From: Planctomycetota bacterium
Lineage (GTDB): Bacteria > Planctomycetota > UBA11346
Length of the DNA stretch: 5,885 nt
Direction of reading: 5' to 3'
Assembly: GCA_007131555.1 (NCBI GenBank)
Contig: SLQH01000232.1
Coordinates: 1-5,885 of the forward strand
Made by a program: the position numbers and the translations under genes. The stretch's first letter is position 1; each line of letters opens with the position of its first letter. Below are positions 1 to 5,672 of the stretch, piece after piece. The notes under the pieces are model-generated. The model made no database searches. It was given only the letters and a program-made list of their open reading frames with translations, and had not been told where the DNA came from.

Positions 1-3
1 AGA

Positions 4-25
4 GGGCCACGTCGGAGCGTGGCCC
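4..25. terminator. Perfect GC-rich hairpin, possible terminator
   Basis: GGGCCACG (4-11) is the exact reverse complement of CGTGGCCC (18-25), with a 6-nt loop (TCGGAG). Read on the minus strand it lies about 290 bp beyond the stop of the GH78 gene and is followed by TCT at the window edge, so a U-rich tail cannot be judged. It may be a transcription terminator for minus-strand transcription or part of the mobile-element debris. The hairpin is plain; its function is inferred. Confidence 0.35.
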
Positions 26-88
26 CACCTGGGTCCGGCGCAGGTCCGCCCTCCGAGGTGGACCTTCCGGGGCGCGGGGACGGAGTGA

Positions 89-138
89 ATGGCCAATATT
101 CAGCAAGGAATGGTCAATCCTCAGTGGGGAAGGGTCAG
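89..138. repeat. Tandem 21-bp repeat units (TGGYCAAT type)
   Basis: Unit 1 (89-109) begins ATGGCCAATATTCAGC and unit 2 (110-130) begins ATGGTCAATCCTCAGT; they match at 15 of 21 positions with exact 21-bp phasing. A partial third unit (AGGGTCAG) starts at 131. Two-turn phasing is what repeated protein-binding sites would show, for example transposase sites at an IS end. Confidence 0.6.
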
Positions 139-173
139 CCCCCGCTCCGTTGATCATTGGCCATTCCTTGCTG
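101..173. repeat. 18-bp inverted repeat
   Basis: CAGCAAGGAATGGTCAAT (101-118) is the reverse complement of ATTGGCCATTCCTTGCTG (156-173) apart from one mismatch. The right arm is therefore an inverted copy of the tandem units. A 37-nt spacer separates the arms. The symmetry could arise from two element ends lying face to face. Confidence 0.75.
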
Positions 174-315
174 GCCATTGGATATTCCTCCCCCTCCGAG
201 GTGGACCGTCCGGGTCGCGTGGGAAAGACGGGGTCGCGCTGGAACCGCCTCCCGCACCCCAGCGGTAGCCGTTCCCGCCTTGGTCGCGAAATCAAAGTCC
301 CCCTGACCTTCGTCC

Positions 316-2562
316 CTAAACCTTAGACCCCCACCTGGGCGATGAGGATGTCCTGCATACGGTGATTCCCTCCGGGGCCTGCACATCGACAACCAGGCCC
401 TGTCCACGACGCCGCCATTCAACCGCAATGTCACCGTGGGGCGTGGGCACCGTTCCTCGAGCCCAGGCCAGATCCAGCGGCTGCGGATCCAGGCGGATCG
501 CCCCCCAGCCGGGTTCCAGCGGCTCTACCCCCAGCACGCGCCGCGAAAGCTGAACCAGCGGCGTGCCGCCCCAGGCATGCGAATAATCGCCACGGGTCCA
601 CATTTCACGAAGACTGTAGGGATGCGCAGAGAGCATCGGTCGCCAGAGATCCAGGTGGGTGCGAGCGTGGTCCTGAAACACACCGGCGGCGTCCAAGGCA
701 TCGAACAGGTAGTGTTGAAAGTAGGGCTGCGGCTCCGGTAGGCTGGGGTCAGCAAGCACACGGCGCATGAGTTCCGCCGCCTCGCTCCCGGTGACGATTC
801 CGGCCCAGACCGCCAGGATGTTGGTATGGCGCGTGAAGATGTCTGTCGCGCCGTCTGGCGGCAAGTAGCCATGTGTTGGTTGCCGACTGATGCCCCGCAG
901 GCCATCACGGTACATCCGGCGTTCGGGATCGAACAAGCAGATGCGGAAGGCGTCGGCAAGGGCTGCCGCCGCGGTTTCCCAGTCGGCCGCCTCGGTCTCA
1001 TTCTCGTCCAGTTGTCGCGTCAGCCAGGCCGCGCGTCGCAAGGCCCGCACGGCAAACGCCGTCAGCGCGCCCATGCCCTGGGCGGCGGGTGGATGATGGT
1101 AATTGGCGCCGCCGTGTTCGATCCAGTCCACGAACATGTAATTCGGCGCTTGGGACAGCAGGCCCTCGGGGTCACGCCAGGCAAGGGCCCGTTGCAGCGT
1201 CAGGCGGATGGCGGGCAGGGCGGCGCGAGCGGTCGCCCGGTCGCCGGTGAACAGCAGCAGATCGGCGGCGACATCGGGCAGCAACAGGGCGTAGCTGGTA
1301 TGGAACTGGGCGCCCTGCTGCTGTTCGAGATCAAGCGCCATTCGCTCCACGTCGACATGTGCCAGGGCGTAATCGCCGAAGGCGTAGTATGCCATCAGCA
1401 TCTCAACCAGATAATCGCCGTGATCGCCGAGCGCCTCCTGATGGCGCGGCGAGTCGAGATGAATGTCCTGCATACACAGCCGCAGGCTCTGGCGACAGAT
1501 CTGCCACAGGTCATTCAGGAAGGGGTCGCTACAGGTGAAGGCCCCGCGATCCGCCACCGGCTGGGAGCGGGTCACCAGGCCCAGTTCGCGCAGTGCCAAC
1601 GCCGGTGCACCGGGGGGGAAATGAACGGTCAGGCGGACCGCGCGAGCGCTGAAATAGGCGGGTGATTCGTAGTCGGTTGTACCGCCGGGCAACGTCAGCC
1701 GCAGGCGGTGCATGTCGCTTTCGGCGGCCCCCGGTACCTCCTCGAAATCCAGCTCCAGCTTGGTGCCCTCGGCAGCGTGCGCGCAAAAGCGCAGGTGCCC
1801 GGCCAGCATCTGGTTGAACGTGAGGCGGGTGGTCACCGGATGATCTGCGGGTTGGATCGTCAGCGCATCGCCCTGGTCTGGCGCGACGAACTGCTCCGTC
1901 AAGGGCGGCAAGGCGTGCGAGCGCAAGGCGGGGCGCGGGGTCAGGTCGGCAACCAAGGGAGGCCAGGTGCTGTCGTCGAAATCCGGCAACTGCCAGCCGT
2001 GAGGGTAGGCCCGCAGATCGCACGCGCGGGTAAACCCCTTCCGCTGTCCGGCTTGGAATCCCGTAAAGGCGATCCCTCGCCAGCCGGAACCGGTCGCCAG
2101 CAGCAGATGGCCGGCGTCATCCAGCAGTTCGGCGATGAAGCCGGCATGGCCCTGAGAAAAATGCGTCTGGTTGTCGGGGCCCGCTATCACTTCAACGGCG
2201 AGGACATTGTCGCCAACGCGCACATGCTCCGCAATATCCAGGCAATCGAAATACCACCAGTCCGGAGCCATGGTCTTGGCGTAGGAGCCTCCGACCATGG
2301 CCGGCCCGCGTCCGGCCCAGCGGCCATTGATCCAGAGCCGGTAGCGCGCATCAGCGCTCAGACGCAACCACAGTTTCCCCGGAGCTGTGGCTACCTGGAA
2401 ACTTCGCCGCAGCAGGCCCGCCGTGCCGCGCCATCCCGGCGCACGGGCGCCAGCGGCCCACCAGCTCAGCGGCGCCACCTGGTCATCGGGAAACGCCACC
2501 GGGTCAAGCCATGTCCAGCTCGCCCGCCAGGCTGGTGATGGTGTCAGTTGGGCTGATGACAT
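316..2562 (-). CDS. GH78-like alpha-L-rhamnosidase family protein
   Basis: Likely a glycoside hydrolase that removes terminal alpha-L-rhamnose or a related sugar from a polysaccharide or oligosaccharide. From ATG at 2562 it has 748 residues. Residues about 45-130 form a beta-sandwich of the carbohydrate-binding/CBM67-like type (LWLRLSADARYRLWINGR). A second beta region follows. The (alpha/alpha)6 catalytic barrel runs from about 345 to 670 and has the acidic cluster DSPRHQEALGDHGD (D370, E376, D380, D383), FVDWIEHGG (D479, E482) and REMW with candidate base E653, then the SHAWGGTP segment. A C-terminal beta domain with the family's PTPHG motif (706-710) closes it. The start is chosen because GGAG lies 9 nt upstream and homology-like sequence begins just after; TTG at 2682, ATG at 2670 and ATG at 2610 are in-frame alternatives. 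No signal peptide is obvious, so it probably acts on imported oligosaccharides. The last ~14 residues (CRTSSSPRWGSKV) look unlike a family terminus. Substrate specificity cannot be read from sequence; GH78-related proteins include many uncharacterised subgroups. Confidence 0.88.
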   Translation of the reverse strand: MSSAQLTPSPAWRASWTWLDPVAFPDDQVAPLSWWAAGARAPGWRGTAGLLRRSFQVATAPGKLWLRLSADARYRLWINGRWAGRGPAMVGGSYAKTMAPDWWYFDCLDIAEHVRVGDNVLAVEVIAGPDNQTHFSQGHAGFIAELLDDAGHLLLATGSGWRGIAFTGFQAGQRKGFTRACDLRAYPHGWQLPDFDDSTWPPLVADLTPRPALRSHALPPLTEQFVAPDQGDALTIQPADHPVTTRLTFNQMLAGHLRFCAHAAEGTKLELDFEEVPGAAESDMHRLRLTLPGGTTDYESPAYFSARAVRLTVHFPPGAPALALRELGLVTRSQPVADRGAFTCSDPFLNDLWQICRQSLRLCMQDIHLDSPRHQEALGDHGDYLVEMLMAYYAFGDYALAHVDVERMALDLEQQQGAQFHTSYALLLPDVAADLLLFTGDRATARAALPAIRLTLQRALAWRDPEGLLSQAPNYMFVDWIEHGGANYHHPPAAQGMGALTAFAVRALRRAAWLTRQLDENETEAADWETAAAALADAFRICLFDPERRMYRDGLRGISRQPTHGYLPPDGATDIFTRHTNILAVWAGIVTGSEAAELMRRVLADPSLPEPQPYFQHYLFDALDAAGVFQDHARTHLDLWRPMLSAHPYSLREMWTRGDYSHAWGGTPLVQLSRRVLGVEPLEPGWGAIRLDPQPLDLAWARGTVPTPHGDIAVEWRRRGQGLVVDVQAPEGITVCRTSSSPRWGSKV

Positions 2563-2571
2563 GGCACAGGG

Positions 2572-2575
2572 CTCC
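2572..2575 (-). promoter_or_regulatory. Shine-Dalgarno-like GGAG deciding the GH78 start
   Basis: On the minus strand GGAG lies 9 nt before the ATG at 2562. The other candidate starts (2610, 2670, 2682) have no comparable purine-rich site, which favours 2562. Confidence 0.5.
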
Positions 2576-2585
2576 GATCGCTCAG

Positions 2586-2600
2586 GGTTCGTATCGAACC
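2586..2600. promoter_or_regulatory. Perfect 15-bp palindrome, candidate operator
   Basis: GGTTCG-TAT-CGAACC is a perfect 6-bp inverted repeat with a 3-nt centre. It ends 24 bp upstream of the preferred GH78 start and 11 bp upstream of its Shine-Dalgarno-like site. This is a suitable place for a repressor operator or a short leader hairpin. If translation began at 2610 or further upstream, the site would be coding, which would weaken this reading. Confidence 0.4.
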
Positions 2601-2746
2601 GGCACTTCATGGCGAGGAAAGAGCCGCCGGACGACCGTGGGAGGCCTCCGGCGCGGGTGCGCTGCCCCATTTCGCGCGCCAACGCGCCCGTTCACATCAC
2701 CATGATGGGGGCGGACAGACGGTGCTCAAGCTGCTGCCGGGCCTAG

Positions 2747-2907
2747 GAGCCTGTAACGGATAGATTGACGCATCGCCTGGCTTGGCCTTGTTCGCCCTGA
2801 TTTCGTCAAAATACTCGCCGTAGCTACGGCTACGACTGCGTTTTTGAGCAAAATCATGTCTCCAAAATGCGCTTCGCTTGTGCTCGGTCGCTATCCGTTA
2901 CAGGCTC
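2747..2907. mobile_element. MITE-like element, 161 bp, CTAG target duplication
   Basis: Perfect 17-bp terminal inverted repeats, GAGCCTGTAACGGATAG (2747-2763) and CTATCCGTTACAGGCTC (2891-2907), bound a 161-bp non-coding element. Both ends are flanked by CTAG (2743-2746 and 2908-2911), consistent with a 4-bp target duplication; because CTAG is itself palindromic the symmetric match is 21 bp. Some IS5-group elements prefer CTAG/YTAR targets, so an IS5-type transposase acting in trans is a reasonable inference. The interior has no transposase frame and a central hairpin. It sits between the AraC-type gene and the GH78 gene and may have separated the latter from upstream transcription. Identical arms suggest recent movement. 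Confidence 0.75.
2806..2847. repeat. Central hairpin inside the MITE-like element
   Basis: CGTAGC (2819-2824) pairs with GCTACG (2829-2834) around a TACG tetraloop, and the outer TCAAAA (2806-2811) pairs with TTTTGA (2842-2847). A 14-bp perfect palindrome, GCCGTAGCTACGGC, covers 2817-2830. The element can thus fold into a nested structure in RNA or single-stranded DNA. Confidence 0.6.
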
Positions 2908-2929
2908 CTAGTGCAGGGGCGGCGGCACA

Positions 2930-2960
2930 GGCCCCCATCTGAGCCCTGATGAGGCGGGCC
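2930..2960. terminator. Imperfect hairpin just past the AraC-type stop
   Basis: GGCC...CATC (2930-2939) pairs with GATG...GGCC (2948-2960), with small bulges and an 8-nt loop. It lies 4 bp beyond the minus-strand stop of the regulator gene. No U-rich tract follows, so it is at most a weak or Rho-assisted terminator. Confidence 0.25.
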
Positions 2961-2964
2961 CGGA

Positions 2965-3801
2965 TCACGCGTGGTCGTGTTCAGTGCGCAGTTGCGCCGG
3001 GCTGCGACCGGTAGCGCGCTTGAAGGCGGTGCTGAAGTAGGCGGGGCTGGCGAAACCCAGGCGTGCAGCGATGGCGCTGATGGGCGCGTCGCAGCCGATC
3101 AGCAACCGTGCGGCTCGACGCATGACTGCGCGCTCGCGCAGGACCCGAAAGGGCTCGCCGGTGCGCTCCTTGATCGCATGCACGAGGCGACTGGGCGAGA
3201 GGTGGACCTGCCTGGCGAGGTCGCTGATGCGGTGGTCGGCGCGGGCGTCGCGATGCAGTTGCATCAGCACGGTGCGGACGGGATCGTCAGGATCGGCGGG
3301 AGTCTGGCCGAAGAGTTCCAGGCTGCGGGCCGAGGCCATCAGGCGGAGGGCGCGCCGAGCCAGATGGGCGGTGCGACGCATCCTCGCCTCGTCCTGGTCA
3401 GTCATGCGTGGCAACTGCTGCCAGGCGCGGCTCAGGCCCGGAAGCGCGTGCGCCTCCGGTTTGCGGGCGGCGCCGACGAACAGGGTGCCAAGGTAGAGCG
3501 CGTGATCGAAGACCGGTGCGCGCAGCTCGCAAACGCCGGCGTGGCAGGTGCAGATGTCGATGGCCTCCGGATCGTTGGCCGACCAGTGGGACGCCGGCAG
3601 CAGGTCGTGGGCCAGGCAGCGGCGGGATGCCGGCTGCTGCTCCTTGACCGCCAGACAGTAGGGATGGCGGTGCTCCACCAGCTCGCGCGGGAGTGCCAGA
3701 CGCAGCGGGTGGTCGGCGTCCTTCCACAAGATCGTGTAGCCGGTAAGAGCGTGCAGATCGTTACAGAGCCCCCGCAGTTCGTGTTCGAAGTCGCCGATCA
3801 T
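2965..3801 (-). CDS. AraC-family regulator with PocR-like sensor domain
   Basis: A 278-residue transcription factor. The N-terminal half (about 5-120) resembles the PocR ligand-binding domain, with spaced cysteines C49, C62, C84, C86 and C91 in the pattern YCL...RRC...ICTCHAGVCELRAPV and the following LGTLFVGAARKPE segment. The C-terminal half is a double helix-turn-helix of the AraC/XylS type: first unit about 192-214 (ISDLARQVHLSPSRLVHAIKE), second about 240-271 (ISAIAARLGF...YFSTAFKRATGRSPAQLR). It is divergent from the sulfatase gene, 72 bp away, so it most likely controls that gene and perhaps the GH78 gene downstream on its own strand. ATG at 3801 is preferred on domain fit but has no clear Shine-Dalgarno site; GTG at 3840 would add 13 residues. 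The frame stays open far upstream, antisense to the sulfatase, which is a GC-rich shadow and not coding. The ligand is unknown; metal or redox sensing by the cysteines is possible but unproven. Confidence 0.9.
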   Translation of the reverse strand: MIGDFEHELRGLCNDLHALTGYTILWKDADHPLRLALPRELVEHRHPYCLAVKEQQPASRRCLAHDLLPASHWSANDPEAIDICTCHAGVCELRAPVFDHALYLGTLFVGAARKPEAHALPGLSRAWQQLPRMTDQDEARMRRTAHLARRALRLMASARSLELFGQTPADPDDPVRTVLMQLHRDARADHRISDLARQVHLSPSRLVHAIKERTGEPFRVLRERAVMRRAARLLIGCDAPISAIAARLGFASPAYFSTAFKRATGRSPAQLRTEHDHA

Positions 3802-3873
3802 GGTGATGATCGTAGCATCAAAACGAAAGCAGAACAGCACCGGCACCCGTCGCCGATGCTCCGGTGACGGGCT
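3802..3873. promoter_or_regulatory. Divergent regulator/sulfatase intergenic region
   Basis: This 72-bp gap must hold the sulfatase promoter and probably that of the regulator. It contains two interleaved inverted repeats: CACCGG (3838-3843) with CCGGTG (3861-3866), and CCCGTC (3846-3851) with GACGGG (3866-3871). These are candidate binding sites for the adjacent AraC-type protein. No convincing -35/-10 pair is visible, which is usual for activator-dependent promoters. If the regulator starts at GTG 3840, part of the left arm is coding. Confidence 0.45.
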
Positions 3874-5325
3874 ATGATGAATGGCATGGACACCCCCCCG
3901 CGCAATATCGTCGTCATCCTGTCCGACCAATGGCGCTGGGATGCGCTTTCCTGCGCGCGCCAGGGCAGCACCGCCTCTACGCCCTTCACCGATCAACTGG
4001 CTGCCGAAGGGTGTCGGTTCATCAATGCCTGCTCGCCCAGTCCCAGCTGCATCCCGGCCCGTGCCTGCTTCGCCACTGGGCGCACACCGGTCCGCGCCGG
4101 GCGGTGCGGCTATGTCGAGAGCCAGCCCTGGCCCTATCGCCATACCTGGATGAGCCGCCTGCGCGAGCATGGCCATCAGACCATCGGCATCGGCAAGACC
4201 CACTTTCACCCCATGCGCGCGCGTCTCGGATTTGAGGAGTTGCGGCTTTACGAAGCCATGCAGCGTGACCCCGGCGTGGCCAGCGACTATCACCAGTGGT
4301 TGCGCGAGGTTTCCGGCGGCACGGTGCAGGACGTCGCCCTGCAGGGCTTCCCCAACAGTTGGGTGCCACGACCGTGGACCCATCGCCGCGACTGGCACTG
4401 TACGGAATGGATGACCCGTGAGGCGATCACGCAGTTGGAGCGCCGCGATCCCACCAGACCGTTCGCCTTGTATGTCGGCTACCACCGGCCCCATCCGCCG
4501 ATGGATCCGCCACAGGACATCTATGAGCGCTTCCTTGCCGTAGAGGATCCCGGTCCGCGGATCGGCGATCACTGCGAGCGGTCGCCAGAGGTAGCGACCG
4601 GGGCGAGCAACGGTCCTCGCACCTGTCTGCGGGCGGACGATCTGCGCCGAGCCCGGGCCGCGTATTTCGCCAGCATCGCCCACGTCGACGAGCAGATCGG
4701 CCAGCTGCACTGGTATCTGCACCGGACCGGCCTTCTAAGGGACACCTGGATTGTCGTCACCAGCGATCACGGTGAGTTCCTGGGCGATCACCACCGCTGG
4801 CACAAATTCAGTCTCCATCGCGATTCCGCCGGCATTCCCCTGATCATCCGCCCGCCGGAAGGCGAAGCCCGTGGTATCACCTGTCGTACGCCCGTGGATC
4901 TCAGCGACCTCGGCACGACCTTGTGCCGCTGGGCCGGGACCGACCTGCCCGACGCCGATGGCCGCGACCTGACGGAGCTGGTTCATGGCGCCGAGGATCC
5001 GGCGCGCATCATCCACGGCGAGCACGCCCATTTCAGCGGCAACGAGCATGCGCTGCGGGACCGGCGTTGGACCTACATCTGGGATTCTGTCACCGGCGAG
5101 GAGCGTCTCTTCGATCGTGATGCCGATGCGCACGAAGGCCACGACCTGTCAGGCAAACAGCCCGCGGAGCTGGCCCGCTGGCGTGAGCACCTGGCCGCGC
5201 GGCTAGCGGATCGACCGGAAGGTTTCGTGGTCAACGGTGCCCTGCGCTCGGGCAGTTGCTCCGAATCGGTGAGCGCGGCGATCCGTTCCGGGCGCGATCC
5301 CCTGGACGCGGCAGCTCCTGCTTGA
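3874..5325 (+). CDS. Formylglycine-type sulfatase (S1 family)
   Basis: A 483-residue sulfatase that hydrolyses a sulfate ester, probably on a sulfated glycan or its fragments. The signature CIPARACFATG fits C-x-P-x-R-x4-TG, placing the catalytic Cys at residue 59; it must be oxidised to formylglycine by a maturase not encoded here. Metal-site and active-site candidates are D18-Q19 (LSDQW), K109 and H111 (GKTHFHP), H205 (YHRPHPP), D299-H300 (TSDHGEFLGDH) and K312 (HKFSLH). The C-terminal subdomain contains the usual ERLFDRDADAHEGHDLS segment. Length is normal for the family. No signal peptide is seen, suggesting cytoplasmic action on imported substrate. ATG codons at 3874, 3877 and 3886 are all possible; none has a strong Shine-Dalgarno site and the fold begins at about residue 11, so the choice is open by up to four residues. 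It is divergent from the AraC-type regulator and convergent with a second sulfatase. The exact substrate is not deducible. Confidence 0.93.
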   Translation: MMNGMDTPPRNIVVILSDQWRWDALSCARQGSTASTPFTDQLAAEGCRFINACSPSPSCIPARACFATGRTPVRAGRCGYVESQPWPYRHTWMSRLREHGHQTIGIGKTHFHPMRARLGFEELRLYEAMQRDPGVASDYHQWLREVSGGTVQDVALQGFPNSWVPRPWTHRRDWHCTEWMTREAITQLERRDPTRPFALYVGYHRPHPPMDPPQDIYERFLAVEDPGPRIGDHCERSPEVATGASNGPRTCLRADDLRRARAAYFASIAHVDEQIGQLHWYLHRTGLLRDTWIVVTSDHGEFLGDHHRWHKFSLHRDSAGIPLIIRPPEGEARGITCRTPVDLSDLGTTLCRWAGTDLPDADGRDLTELVHGAEDPARIIHGEHAHFSGNEHALRDRRWTYIWDSVTGEERLFDRDADAHEGHDLSGKQPAELARWREHLAARLADRPEGFVVNGALRSGSCSESVSAAIRSGRDPLDAAAPA

Positions 5326-5523
5326 GCCGGCATCCGGAGATTGGCCACGTCACCCCCAATCCGGGTCGCTATCCTTCCGTCCCCACCTCAATTTAATCCT
5401 ATTACAATAAGAGACTGCAACAAAATAAGCTCTGTACAGATCACGCAGATAATATTGATCCTTCAAGGCGCGCTGGAGGGCATATCAAGGATATGTGAGC
5501 GATGAGCAACGATGAAAGGCGGT
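5326..5523. other. Non-coding gap with AT-rich patch and small palindromes
   Basis: No gene is seen. Positions about 5390-5460 are much richer in A+T than the rest of the window. They contain the perfect palindrome TCTGTACAGA (5431-5440) and AATATT (5451-5456). A perfect hairpin CATATC-AAG-GATATG follows at 5481-5495. No clear intrinsic terminator follows the sulfatase stop. The composition break suggests inserted DNA, possibly the flank of the structured element at 5524-5660. Confidence 0.5.
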
Positions 5524-5660
5524 TGTGACTAGTCAGGCGGGTGTCTTTCTTGGCAAAAGGGCCGGCCCGGGATCGCCGAGCCCCAGCTCGGCTGGTGTGA
5601 AAAGAGCGCGCAGCGCTGTGTCTTCCGGCCCTTGTGTTGCCCCCCGCCTGAGTAGTCACA
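5524..5660. repeat. Structured inverted-repeat element between convergent sulfatases
   Basis: Outer arms of 18 bp (5524-5541 with 5643-5660) match with one mismatch: GTGACTAGTCAGGCGGG against CCCGCCTGAGTAGTCAC. Inside are a second stem, AAGGGCCGG (5557-5565) with CCGGCCCTT (5625-5633), a perfect 7-bp hairpin GCCGAGC-CCCA-GCTCGGC (5575-5592), and a small AGCGC/GCGCT hairpin near 5604-5612. The heptamer AGGCGGT lies on both sides (5517-5523 and 5660-5666), which could be a target duplication, although AGGCGG also occurs inside the arm. Candidates are a MITE-like insertion, a bidirectional terminator or a structured RNA. No U-tract and no coding frame support a definite choice. Confidence 0.6.
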
Positions 5661-5672
5661 GGCGGTCATCAC

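Larger units (their letters stand above)
49..224. repeat. Imperfect direct repeat pair, about 32 bp
   Basis: The 16-bp core CCCTCCGAGGTGGACC occurs identically at 49-64 and 192-207. Similarity continues through TCCGGG, CGCG and GGGA to about 80 and 224. The copies are about 143 bp apart and enclose the tandem and inverted repeats, which suggests they belong to one element end or bracket it. Confidence 0.75.
1..315. mobile_element. Gene-free, repeat-rich region; probable decayed IS end
   Basis: No reading frame here has recognisable protein content. The stretch is dense in repeats instead: a perfect hairpin at 4-25, a roughly 32-bp direct repeat (49-80 and 192-224), tandem 21-bp units at 89-138 built around TGGYCAAT, and an 18-bp inverted repeat (101-118 with 156-173). 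IS21-family elements are known to carry several repeated transposase-binding sequences at their ends, often with motifs of the GGTGGACC and TGGYCAAT type, so an IS21-like terminal remnant is the best guess. No istA or istB coding sequence is visible, and the family assignment rests on the general look of the repeats. It could also be an unrelated intergenic repeat cluster. Confidence 0.35.

Noticed and set aside
135..434. Minus-strand open frame of 99 codons at the left end
   Set aside because: It runs through the repeats, overlaps the GH78 3' end in another frame and has no recognisable motif; it is best explained as chance openness in GC-rich DNA.
346..1480. Repeat of ATGTCCTGCATAC at about 346-358 and about 1465-1478
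   Set aside because: The 13-bp match is isolated, the second copy encodes part of the GH78 catalytic region, and no flanking similarity extends it; coincidence is likely.
826..2538. Long plus-strand frames (826-1665 and 1708-2538)
   Set aside because: They are antisense to the GH78 coding sequence and rich in Gln, Gly and Arg without motifs, as expected for GC-rich shadows.
3802..4722. Upstream extension of the AraC-type frame to 585 codons
   Set aside because: The extension is antisense to the well-supported sulfatase and its translation shows no domain; the regulator's domain content begins near 3801.
5431..5440. TCTGTACAGA as a LexA (SOS) box
   Set aside because: The CTGT-N8-ACAG spacing of the known gammaproteobacterial box is not met, and no SOS gene is adjacent.
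5441..5659. Minus-strand frame of 72 codons in the gap between the sulfatases
   Set aside because: It lies across the inverted-repeat element, has no family resemblance and no ribosome-binding site.
5524..5660. Integron attC site or group II intron remnant
   Set aside because: The required core motifs (GTTRRRY/RYYYAAC for attC; domain V for group II introns) are not seen.
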